Under the pieces are notes generated by a model. That model was not told the origin of the DNA, made no database searches, and was given only the letters and a program-made list of their open reading frames with translations. Positions 1-5,902 of a stretch of DNA of 8,383 nucleotides are shown piece by piece. Position 1 is the first letter of the stretch. Every line of letters starts with the position of its first letter. The position numbers and the translations under genes are program-made. Source of the stretch: Chloroflexota bacterium. Its GTDB lineage: Bacteria; Chloroflexota; Anaerolineae; Anaerolineales; Anaerolineaceae. The stretch covers positions 1-8,383 of the forward strand of contig JAJYJF010000075.1 in assembly GCA_021796375.1 (NCBI GenBank). Reading direction: 5' to 3'.

Positions 1-822
1 GAAACCCCGGGCGACTTTTACCACCCCAACCAGCACCTGCATGAAGAACAGGATGGCGGCGCCGGTAGCCGCGGTCAGGATGACGCGCTCGTTCCGCTCC
101 CGCCGCCAGGCGGAGACCAGCAGCCACGCGACCGAAACGCTGGCGGCGGCGGAGAGCAGCCAGTGAGTCAGCTCGAGCACGAGCAGCGGCAAGATGCGGG
201 CCAGAGCGCCGGCACAAAACGGCCAGCCCGAGCAAGCCGGCGCCGGGCCAGATTCGGCCAGGAAGACGCCGCTGACCATCACGAGGACGACGCTGGCCGC
301 CGCGAACAGGCTCAGGCGGCCGAAGCGAGTCTTGAAAGCGACCCCGCCACGGGCAGCCTCTCCCGCGGGCGCCAGGAAGCTGGCCACGGCGGCGACCAGC
401 ACGAAGCTCTGCACCCCGACCGCGAGCGCCAGGTGGACCGCCCCCAGGGCAGCCGGGCTTCTCAGCAGAACACTCGCGGCTCCCAGGCCGGCTTCAATCA
501 CCGTCAAGGCAAGCGCCGCGAGCAGCATCTTGCGGACCCGCCTCGCGGACGGCGTGAGAAAAGCCAGGAGAGCTGACGCCAGGATCAGCAGCCCGGAGAT
601 CAGCGCCAGGGCCCGGTGCAGGAATTGGGTCTGCGCGGAGAGCCCCGCGGGGATCGACCACTGCCCGTAACAGGTAGGCCAATCCGGGCAGGCCGTCCCT
701 GCCCCGCTGATGCGAACCAGAAAGCCGAAAACGATCAATAAAAACGTAAAGATCGACGCCGCCAGAATCCAGTAGCGCAGCGATTTTCTCGAGTAATCTT
801 CAAGTTTTCCCAATAATTGCAT
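1..822 (-). CDS. ctaA: Heme A synthase CtaA (COX15 family), C-terminus beyond the window
   Basis: Makes heme A from heme O (oxidation of the C8 methyl group) in the membrane for aa3/ba3-type cytochrome oxidases. The ATG at 822 opens a frame that stays open for 274 codons to the left edge. The first membrane segment (about residues 18-36) is followed by the family signature VRISGAGTACPDWPTCYGQ (36-54). Cys45/Cys51 and Cys197/Cys203 fit the two extracytoplasmic cysteine pairs of the family. His69 (in FLHR), His130 and His220 fit three of the four heme-ligand histidines; the fourth would lie beyond the edge. The residue three before His69 is Gln66, where Bacillus CtaA has an important Glu. Hydrophobic segments recur at about 71-90, 98-119, 126-150, 170-190, 211-238 and 248-267. 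The gene lies 38 bp behind the SURF1 gene, in the same direction, with only a weak AGG as ribosome site. In some Chloroflexota and Thermus relatives CtaA is fused to CtaB; whether that holds here cannot be seen. Family assignment is firm. Confidence 0.93.
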   Translation of the reverse strand, partial: MQLLGKLEDYSRKSLRYWILAASIFTFLLIVFGFLVRISGAGTACPDWPTCYGQWSIPAGLSAQTQFLHRALALISGLLILASALLAFLTPSARRVRKMLLAALALTVIEAGLGAASVLLRSPAALGAVHLALAVGVQSFVLVAAVASFLAPAGEAARGGVAFKTRFGRLSLFAAASVVLVMVSGVFLAESGPAPACSGWPFCAGALARILPLLVLELTHWLLSAAASVSVAWLLVSAWRRERNERVILTAATGAAILFFMQVLVGVVKVARGF

Positions 823-860
823 GTTTTAGCCTGCCCTTTCCCCCAATGGTTTGGATTGCT

Positions 861-1682
861 TCAGGAAGATCCCGCCTCCTCGTCTTGCGGGGCGTTCTCC
901 CCACTGGCCGCGGCCTGATCCGCTTTACCCGCGCCCTCCCAGACCCGCTGGCGGCGGAACCAGAGCGGGTAGCCGATCAGGGCGATGGCGGCGAATGAAA
1001 ACCACTCCACCGCATACCCGAGGTGCGGCCCGTCGGAAAGGTCGATCTGGGGAGCCTTGGCGTACGGAGGGCTCGACTGGGCGGAACCGGGAATCTCCTG
1101 GATGTAATAAGGCAGGAGCTGCTCCGGGACCTGGGCCTGAATCTTCTGAACCGCCACGCTGCTCCACAGATCTTGCGGCCTGGCCTGGCCCCCGGTCGCC
1201 GGGATCCCCGCGCCGCCCGCGGCCTGCCCCTGGAGGACCATGCCGCGGACCGTGACCGCGCCAGAGAGATCGAACTGGCTCCAGGTCGAACGCGAAAGGT
1301 CGGAGTAGGGGATCCAGCCCCGGTCGACGAGCACCGCCTGGCGGCCTCCCTGGATCACCAGGGGCGTGAGCAGGTCGATGCCGAGCTGGCCGTTGTAAAC
1401 CCGGCTGCCGAGCGCAACCTGGTGGGCAAAATCATAGGACCCAGTCGCCACCGCGGTCCGGAATTCCAGCGCGGATGGCTGGCCGGATAAATTTGCGGGG
1501 TTCAAGGAGATGGCCGGAGCAGACATGCGGCGTTCCAGGAGCGCATTCTGCGCCCGCCGCTGGGAAAGCCGGTCCAGCTGCCAGAAGCCCAGCCGCACGA
1601 AGACCGCCGCGAGGAGCAGTACCCCGAGGCTGGCGAGGATCCAGCGCGGCGAAAACCTGTTTTTTCGAGACTCTTTCATCAT
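861..1682 (-). CDS. SURF1 family cytochrome oxidase assembly protein
   Basis: A 273-residue membrane protein of the SURF1/Shy1 family, which helps insert heme a into subunit I of cytochrome c oxidase. It has the family plan: an N-terminal membrane segment (about 14-30) followed at once by GFWQLDRL (32-39), a large extracytoplasmic domain with GSRVYNGQLG (92-101) and VLVDRGWIP (117-125), then PHLGYAVEWFSFA (219-231) leading into the second membrane segment (about 226-242). A charged and Ala/Gly-rich tail of about 30 residues ends the protein. The start is ATG-ATG at 1682/1679; no clear Shine-Dalgarno is visible, but the start lies 6 bp after the stop of the upstream receiver-like gene, so translation is probably coupled. 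It precedes ctaA by 38 bp. Heme A synthesis and its insertion factor side by side indicate an oxidase assembly unit; the oxidase subunits themselves are not in the window. Confidence 0.94.
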   Translation of the reverse strand: MMKESRKNRFSPRWILASLGVLLLAAVFVRLGFWQLDRLSQRRAQNALLERRMSAPAISLNPANLSGQPSALEFRTAVATGSYDFAHQVALGSRVYNGQLGIDLLTPLVIQGGRQAVLVDRGWIPYSDLSRSTWSQFDLSGAVTVRGMVLQGQAAGGAGIPATGGQARPQDLWSSVAVQKIQAQVPEQLLPYYIQEIPGSAQSSPPYAKAPQIDLSDGPHLGYAVEWFSFAAIALIGYPLWFRRQRVWEGAGKADQAAASGENAPQDEEAGSS

Positions 1683-1688
1683 GAACGG

Positions 1689-2117
1689 CTAACCGGGCTT
1701 ATTCCCCTCGCCCGCGTCGCCCCCGGCCTCTGAATGTCCGGGGAGGAGGCTGTTCAACCAGGCCGCTGCCAGCCAGGTTTCAGCCTGGGTAGGCGTCAGG
1801 TTGCGCCGGTCGTAGACGACGACATCGCCGGCTTCCCGGAGAGAAATCAGGGCTACCTGCATCGGCTGTTCTCCGGATACAAAATGATTGAGAAATTCGT
1901 CGCGGTTCATGGCATGGTCATCGTAATCGAGGATGACCAGGTCGGGCTGCAGCTCATCTACCGCGTTCAGCGTCAGCTCCATCGTCGTGGTGACCGCGAC
2001 TACCCGGGCTGCGCCGCCCCAACGGCGTTGAAACATGTTTTTTAGGCCCTTCCCGAAGAGAGGATTGGCAGAGGCGATCAGAACCCGCCCCGTTGTTTCC
2101 TTTACGATTTTCCCCAT
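1689..2117 (-). CDS. Small degenerate receiver-like protein heading the SURF1-ctaA unit
   Basis: About 142 residues, resembling one response-regulator receiver domain with no output domain. The start RVLIASANPLF (11-21) lines up with the RVLIADDHPLF pattern of NarL-type receivers, but the Mg-binding acidic pair is replaced by Ser16-Ala17. The strand-3 region PDLVILDYDD (58-67) keeps an aspartate at the phosphorylation position (Asp64). Ser92 in ALISL occupies the usual Thr/Ser switch place. The conserved Lys-Pro after strand 5 is not evident (VVYDRRNLTP, 100-109). The C-terminal 20 residues are Gly/Glu rich and probably disordered. The start is uncertain: ATG at 2117 is chosen, but in-frame GTG codons at 2129 and 2126 follow a weak AGG. 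The gene ends 6 bp before the SURF1 start, so the two are almost certainly co-transcribed. By inference it is a phosphorylation-independent receiver acting in protein-protein contacts around oxidase assembly or its regulation; no function is established by the sequence. Confidence 0.8.
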   Translation of the reverse strand: MGKIVKETTGRVLIASANPLFGKGLKNMFQRRWGGAARVVAVTTTMELTLNAVDELQPDLVILDYDDHAMNRDEFLNHFVSGEQPMQVALISLREAGDVVVYDRRNLTPTQAETWLAAAWLNSLLPGHSEAGGDAGEGNKPG

Positions 2118-2167
2118 GCCTAGCACCACTGCCTGACTTTCAAATTTCAGGGGCTTTTTTCAGCCCG

Positions 2168-2229
2168 CGGGTTAACTGTATCAAAATCATCCCGGCCTGT
2201 CATTAACCGCAGGACAGAAGGTGGGTTAA
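2168..2229 (-). promoter_or_regulatory. Candidate promoter of the receiver-SURF1-ctaA unit with flanking GGTTAA/TTAACC repeats
   Basis: Read on the minus strand, ATGACA (2203-2198) and TACAGT (2180-2175) are separated by exactly 17 nt. They match the sigma-70 -35 box at 5 of 6 positions and the -10 box at 4 of 6. Transcription would start near 2168, about 50 nt before the ATG at 2117. An inverted pair, GGTTAA at 2170-2175 and TTAACC at 2203-2208, sits on the two boxes with a 33-bp offset, and a further GGTTAA occurs at 2224-2229. Repeats placed over -35 and -10 suggest an operator, but the binding protein is unknown. Confidence 0.4.
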
Positions 2230-2243
2230 AACGCGGGACCGTA

Positions 2244-2265
2244 GGGGTGATTCCAAAATCACCCC
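2244..2265. terminator. Perfect 9-bp hairpin in the gap after the response regulator gene
   Basis: GGGGTGATT (2244-2252) pairs perfectly with AATCACCCC (2257-2265) around the 4-nt loop CCAA. It lies about 115 nt beyond the stop of the minus-strand response regulator. No T-run follows on the minus strand, so it is at best a weak or factor-assisted terminator; an operator or mRNA-end stabiliser is equally possible. Confidence 0.35.
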
Positions 2266-2291
2266 GGCTATGCGAATTTAACGATGGAAAC

Positions 2292-2312
2292 CAGCCCCTC
2301 GACCGGGGGCTG
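2292..2312 (-). terminator. Possible terminator hairpin of the kinase/regulator operon
   Basis: CAGCCCC (2292-2298) pairs with GGGGCTG (2306-2312) around a 7-nt loop. On the minus strand it lies 69 nt downstream of the response regulator stop and is followed by GTTTCC, a poor U-tract. A second GC hairpin, CCGCC (2319-2323) with GGCGG (2332-2336), stands closer to the stop. Together they could end the two-component transcript. Confidence 0.35.
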
Positions 2313-2381
2313 CCCCTGCCGCCTTGCTCCCGGCGGTCGGTCGGCCTGCCTTTTGTGGATCTCCCCCTGCCTCCAGGTCGC

Positions 2382-3032
2382 CTAATTCACCTTCTGGATC
2401 AAACCCATCTGGATCGCTTTGCTGACCGCCTCGGTACGGTTTGAGGCTTCCAGCTTTTCCAGAATGTGGCGGATGTGCGTCTTGACTGTATTTTCAGAGA
2501 TGAAAAGCTGCGATCCAATCTGGTTCGTCGTCATCCCCTCCGCGAGGCAGGCAAGCACCTCCAGCTCGCGGTCGCTCAGCGGATTGTTTCCGCCGCTGGA
2601 TGGGCCGTGGGTCAGAGCCCGCAGCACCGTCCCGGTCACGTCCGGGCTGAGGATGGATTTCCCGTCGACCATTAAATTAATCGACCGGCGCAGCTCCTCC
2701 GGCTCAGTATCTTTGAGCAGGTACCCGTTCGCGCCCGCGGAAAGCGCCCCTAGCAGGTCATCCTCCTGTTGGGAGATGGTCAGCATCAAAATTGGCAGCT
2801 TGCATTTGCGCTCGCGCAGCTCCTGAACGGTCTGGATCCCATCCATCACCGGCATATTCACATCCAGGAGGATGATATCCGGGGAGCTGCTCTCGATGAC
2901 CGCGAGCGCCGAACGGCCGTCCCCGGCCTCTCCAACCACCTGGAACTCAGGGACATCCGTCAGCAGGCTGATCAAACCGCGGCGGAAGAGGACGTGATCA
3001 TCGACAACCACCAGGCGGACTTTTTTATTCAT
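2382..3032 (-). CDS. NarL/LuxR-family response regulator
   Basis: A 216-residue cytoplasmic DNA-binding response regulator, partner of the kinase encoded just upstream. The receiver domain (about 5-122) has all canonical residues: acidic pair Asp11-Asp12, phospho-acceptor Asp57 in LLDVNMP, Thr85 and Lys107. The C-terminal LuxR-type helix-turn-helix (about 150-213) shows LSDRELEVLACLAEGMTTNQ (152-171) and ISENTVKTHIRHILEKL (178-194). Length and order are normal for the NarL/FixJ group. The ATG at 3032 overlaps the kinase stop in ATGA (4-nt overlap) and is preceded by a strong GAGGAGG ribosome site, showing tight translational coupling. Its targets cannot be read directly; the oxidase assembly unit that begins about 250 bp downstream is the nearest candidate (inference). 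Confidence 0.96.
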   Translation of the reverse strand: MNKKVRLVVVDDHVLFRRGLISLLTDVPEFQVVGEAGDGRSALAVIESSSPDIILLDVNMPVMDGIQTVQELRERKCKLPILMLTISQQEDDLLGALSAGANGYLLKDTEPEELRRSINLMVDGKSILSPDVTGTVLRALTHGPSSGGNNPLSDRELEVLACLAEGMTTNQIGSQLFISENTVKTHIRHILEKLEASNRTEAVSKAIQMGLIQKVN

Positions 3033-4870
3033 ACCGGTGCCTCCTCAATTCGGTAAGGCAGGCGCAGCCGGATCTTCGTGCCCCCCTCCGGGGAGCTGAT
3101 GATCTGGAAATCCGCGCCGATCATCTCCGCGCGCTCACGCATCCCGCGCAATCCATATTGCGATATCGTCGGTACGTCTTCAGGGGAGAACCCCTGCCCG
3201 TCATCGGATATTTCCAATATCAAATCATCGACCCAGCGCCGCAGCGCGACGTCAACCTTCGTGGCCCGGGCATGCTTGCGAATGTTGCTGAGCGCCTCCT
3301 GGATCACGCGGATCAGCTGGGCCTGGATTTCGGGCGGCAGCCCGACGGCTCCGGGTTCGATCTCCAGGTGGGTGGAAACCTCCGTGGCTCCTTCGAAGTC
3401 TCTGACCATCTGGCCCAGCCATTCCCCCAGGTTTGCCTGGGGGGTCACCCGCAAGTTATCGATCGCCTGGCGGGTGTCCAGATAGGCCTCCGAGAGCGTT
3501 TTGTAACTGGTGTGGATCAGGTCTCCCAGGCGCGTGTAATCTGCGCGGGAGAGGCTTGTCTGCATCTGGGATACCTGCACCTTGAGGAAGGCCATGGTCT
3601 GCGCCAGCCCATCGTGGATCTCGCGCGCCAGCCGGGCGCGCTCCTCGATCACCGAGCGATATTCCAGGTCGTCGATCAAGCGGTTGCGCTCAACCAGCAG
3701 CGCCGCCTGCTCGGCGACCGTGCGCAGGACTTTCTCCTGGCGGGGATAGAACGGGGTGGCGGAGGCGTTCCCCACCACCAGCGATCCGACGTTCGCAGCC
3801 ATCTCTGGCACCACCAGAGGGGCAATCAGGACCGCGCCGAGGCCTTCCGGCAGGGATTTCTCTCCCGGAGAGCTCACCCGGCTGACCAGCGCCTGGCTCC
3901 GGTTCGAGGCCGCCATGAGCGCCCGGATTTCAGGCGCATTCAGGATTTTCGAGTTGTTTTGGCCGAACGTATACGCGGGCTGCCCCCCTCGATCGGCCAG
4001 CCAGACCATGGCGAAATCGGTTTCAAGCGCTTGCTGGGCGTCATCCACCTGGTTTTTGAGCAGGGTATCCAGGTCCATCCTGGAGGAGTGAACCAGCTGC
4101 AGCTCGCGGAGGGTAGCCAGCTGCTGGTTCCGCAGGCGAAGCGTCTCCACCGCCAGAGCAACCTCGTTCAGCAATCCCGCCAGGAAGGCATCCAGATCAT
4201 TGGAGATGAACCGCGAGGCTGGCTGGTAGAGGTTCACCATCCCCAGGATCCGGTCGCCGCGCTTCACGGAGAGGCAGTAGAGGTCAGAACCCGAGAAGAG
4301 TTCCGGGTCCTGAAGCGGGCAGCTCTCCGAGAGCGCGGATTTCCGCAGCTTGCAGTTCTTGCAAATATCCTGGATATCCGGATCGACCAGGTGGTTCATC
4401 CAGCGGTTGAAGACGAGGTCGGGCACGCTGCCCTGGCGGACAACCGCCAGCGGCTGGCCCAGCTCGTCGAGCGGGATGTATGAGCTGCCCGCCGCGCCGG
4501 TCATATCGGCAACCAGCTCGAGAACCGATTTCATCAAGCCCTGTTCGTCCTGAATATCCGCCAGGTGGGTGTTAATCTTTAAGACGGTGGCCAGCCGCAG
4601 CTGCAGATCTTCGAGCCGGTTTTCGACGACCTGCTGGCGCTGCTGCCGGGCTCCCTGGTCCGCGGAAAGCGCCAGCCATTGTTCGGCAAGCCAGTAGCAG
4701 GCCCCCACCAGCAGAAAGACCAGAACGACCATTAAAAAACCGGAAACGCCCGCGTCCAGCCGCTGGTGAACAAGGTCATCGATCCCCAATCCGAGGATTA
4801 ACGCCACGGCGACGAAGGCAAACCGCAGCCAGTGGGATCGCGGGCGAAACAGGTGTGCGAGGCGGTTCAC
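3029..4870 (-). CDS. Membrane sensor histidine kinase, NarX-like type, two GAF domains, cysteine cluster
   Basis: A 613-residue kinase that would phosphorylate the response regulator overlapping it. Two membrane segments (about 15-31 and 43-66) with a loop of roughly ten residues leave almost no external sensor. A charged linker or coiled coil (about 70-98) leads into GAF 1 (about 100-245) and GAF 2 (about 255-395). Then come HisKA_3, with His419 in ARLAREIHDGLAQT (412-425), and HATPase (about 505-606), with QEALSNIRKHA (524-534), DDGQGF (556-561), YGLRGMRERA (572-581) and GGTKIRLRLP (596-605). GAF 1 carries Cys170-X2-Cys173-X10-Cys184-X14-Cys199, so sensing is probably intracellular, perhaps through an Fe-S cluster or metal as reported for AirS and NreB (inference from pattern and family knowledge). 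The start is GTG at 4870; an in-frame TAA lies 12 nt before it and no good Shine-Dalgarno is seen. TAAAAT ends 6 nt before the GTG, which would fit a leaderless mRNA. Confidence 0.95.
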   Translation of the reverse strand: MNRLAHLFRPRSHWLRFAFVAVALILGLGIDDLVHQRLDAGVSGFLMVVLVFLLVGACYWLAEQWLALSADQGARQQRQQVVENRLEDLQLRLATVLKINTHLADIQDEQGLMKSVLELVADMTGAAGSSYIPLDELGQPLAVVRQGSVPDLVFNRWMNHLVDPDIQDICKNCKLRKSALSESCPLQDPELFSGSDLYCLSVKRGDRILGMVNLYQPASRFISNDLDAFLAGLLNEVALAVETLRLRNQQLATLRELQLVHSSRMDLDTLLKNQVDDAQQALETDFAMVWLADRGGQPAYTFGQNNSKILNAPEIRALMAASNRSQALVSRVSSPGEKSLPEGLGAVLIAPLVVPEMAANVGSLVVGNASATPFYPRQEKVLRTVAEQAALLVERNRLIDDLEYRSVIEERARLAREIHDGLAQTMAFLKVQVSQMQTSLSRADYTRLGDLIHTSYKTLSEAYLDTRQAIDNLRVTPQANLGEWLGQMVRDFEGATEVSTHLEIEPGAVGLPPEIQAQLIRVIQEALSNIRKHARATKVDVALRRWVDDLILEISDDGQGFSPEDVPTISQYGLRGMRERAEMIGADFQIISSPEGGTKIRLRLPYRIEEAPV

Positions 4871-5134
4871 AAGGTGATTTTACCCTATTTTGATCGGATT
4901 TTTTTCTCCGGCCGCCCAGGCGGGATCCGGAGAGGATCCCTTCCCGGGATGCCAGTCTGCTCAAGAGCCAGATCAACCGCTGGGGCCTGCGCCTGCTTTC
5001 CCAACCCTGCTTGCGCGCCCTCTTCCCCTCCCGGCGGAGGAACCTTCTGGCAGACCAGCCGGCCGGAAGACCAACCGCAGCGGCACGAATATTATAAGCA
5101 ATAACACACGTCCCGGAAATATTATTACCTATTT

Positions 5135-5163
5135 TTGATAGCTTTACTCGAATATTGTACGAT
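5135..5163 (+). promoter_or_regulatory. Candidate distal rrf2 promoter
   Basis: TTGATA (5135-5140) and TACGAT (5158-5163) are separated by 17 nt, matching the sigma-70 boxes at 5/6 and 4/6 positions. Transcription would start near 5170, giving a leader of about 110 nt. The -10 lies in the near-palindrome TATTGTACGATA (5152-5163). Confidence 0.4.
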
Positions 5164-5215
5164 ACTCACCCTTTTTTGAGGTAATTCGTCACTTTTCCAA
5201 CCTTCACAGGTTTAG

Positions 5216-5264
5216 TATGATCTATTTGATCCAGAATTCAAATATTCCTGGTTTTTCAAAACCA
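5216..5264 (+). promoter_or_regulatory. Proximal rrf2 -10 box with two adjacent palindromes (probable operators)
   Basis: TATGAT (5216-5221) matches the -10 consensus at 5 of 6 positions, though the -35 is poor. Directly at the expected start site lies TATTTGA (5223-5229), repeated inversely as TCAAATA (5238-5244) after an 8-nt spacer. Four bases further on is a perfect 7-2-7 palindrome, TGGTTTT (5249-5255) with AAAACCA (5258-5264), ending 6 nt before the Shine-Dalgarno. Rrf2 proteins often repress their own promoters, so these are the natural operator candidates. The outer half-site spacing does not fit FNR or CRP boxes. Confidence 0.45.
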
Positions 5265-5279
5265 TATTAGAGGTGAACC

Positions 5280-5750
5280 ATGTTTCGTGTCAGTCGTCGT
5301 GTAGATTATGGGTTGAGGTTGCTGATCGCGCTCGCTGTAGACCAGAACTCCGGGTCACAGGCCACCTCCCGCCTGGCAGCCCGCCTGGATATCCCCCTGG
5401 CCTTCCTCCACCAGATTGGCCGCAGCCTCATCCAGGCCGGGATCCTGCGCTCCTCACCCGGCCCCGGCGGAGGCCTGCGCCTCAGCCGCTCTCCCGAAGA
5501 GATCACCCTGCTCCAGGTACTCGAGACCCTGGACGGCCCAGTCCGCATCAGCGCCTGCCTGGACCAGCCGAACTGCGATGAAGATCCCGACCTGCCCTCG
5601 GCGGAGACCTGGGCGGATATCCAGCAGTCTCTGATCGGAGAGCTGAATAAAATTAACCTCACCAGCCTGGTGGACAAGGCCAAGTACAAATCGGCGGTGT
5701 ATACCCCGGTCCCCGGATACACGCCGGTCTCCAAATCGATAGCCATCTAA
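5280..5750 (+). CDS. Rrf2-family transcriptional regulator with two of the usual three cluster cysteines
   Basis: A 156-residue winged-helix regulator of the Rrf2 family (relatives: IscR, NsrR, RsrR, CymR). The N-terminus VSRRVDYGLRLLIALAV (4-20) is the family hallmark. The helix-turn-helix and wing follow (about 25-70), with IPLAFLHQIGRSLIQAGIL (38-56), a slightly changed version of the typical YLEQIL recognition stretch, and GPGGGLRLSRSPEEIT (61-76). Beyond the dimerisation helix comes Cys93-X5-Cys99, then DEDPDLPSAETW (100-111), where other members have a third cysteine before the conserved Trp. Asp9 and His44 are possible extra ligands. The C-terminal tail (about 138-156) is short and Pro/Thr/Ser rich. 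The ATG at 5280 has a good GAGGTG ribosome site 4 nt upstream. The gene is transcribed away from the sensor kinase across a shared control region and converges on bcp. A role as Fe-S, redox or nitric oxide sensor is likely from the family; its actual signal is unknown. Confidence 0.94.
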   Translation: MFRVSRRVDYGLRLLIALAVDQNSGSQATSRLAARLDIPLAFLHQIGRSLIQAGILRSSPGPGGGLRLSRSPEEITLLQVLETLDGPVRISACLDQPNCDEDPDLPSAETWADIQQSLIGELNKINLTSLVDKAKYKSAVYTPVPGYTPVSKSIAI

Positions 5751-5801
5751 CCCCATATAACGGTTCCGGCCGCAGCGTCGATTCGCTCCTCACCGTATAT
5801 C

Positions 5802-5832
5802 CACAAGCCACCCCACATCGGGGTGGCTTGTG
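5802..5832. terminator. Perfect 13-bp hairpin between convergent rrf2 and bcp
   Basis: CACAAGCCACCCC (5802-5814) pairs with GGGGTGGCTTGTG (5820-5832) around the loop ACATC. It sits 51 nt after the rrf2 stop and 70 nt beyond the bcp stop. Neither side has a T-run, so it looks like a two-way, non-canonical terminator or transcript stabiliser rather than a textbook intrinsic terminator. Confidence 0.65.
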
Positions 5833-5902
5833 ATTCAGCCGCTATCATTAAACATGGGGCCGGGGGCGCACCCGTCTGATTGAACCCCGGCGCCCGAACC
5901 GA

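Larger units (their letters stand above)
4871..5279. promoter_or_regulatory. Divergent control region between the sensor kinase and rrf2
   Basis: This 409-bp stretch has no convincing gene. The left half (to about 5080) is GC-rich and includes a 7-bp hairpin, GGGATCC (4922-4928) with GGATCCC (4934-4940), some 50 nt before the kinase start. From about 5085 the composition turns sharply AT-rich. AATATT occurs at 5088, 5118, 5151 and 5241, the first two within a longer AATATTAT direct repeat. The AT-rich half holds the likely rrf2 promoters and two palindromes listed separately. Short open frames here lack ribosome sites and family resemblance. Confidence 0.7.

Noticed and set aside
163..670. 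Two plus-strand open frames opposite ctaA
   Set aside because: Arg/Ala-rich translations typical of antisense frames; the minus strand encodes clear CtaA motifs throughout.
3158..4483. Open frame of 441 codons on the plus strand, antisense to the sensor kinase
   Set aside because: It mirrors the kinase gene in GC-rich DNA, has no recognisable domain and no ribosome site. The kinase on the other strand has complete, ordered domains.
5223..5244. FNR or CRP box in the rrf2 upstream region
   Set aside because: TTGA and TCAA are separated by 8 nt here; FNR and CRP sites need 6 between equivalent bases.
4871..5279. Small protein or RNA gene in the divergent gap (frames at 4832-5104 and 4890-5138)
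   Set aside because: No ribosome site, no family resemblance, and the frames run across the composition change. No tRNA-like or riboswitch-like fold was recognised.
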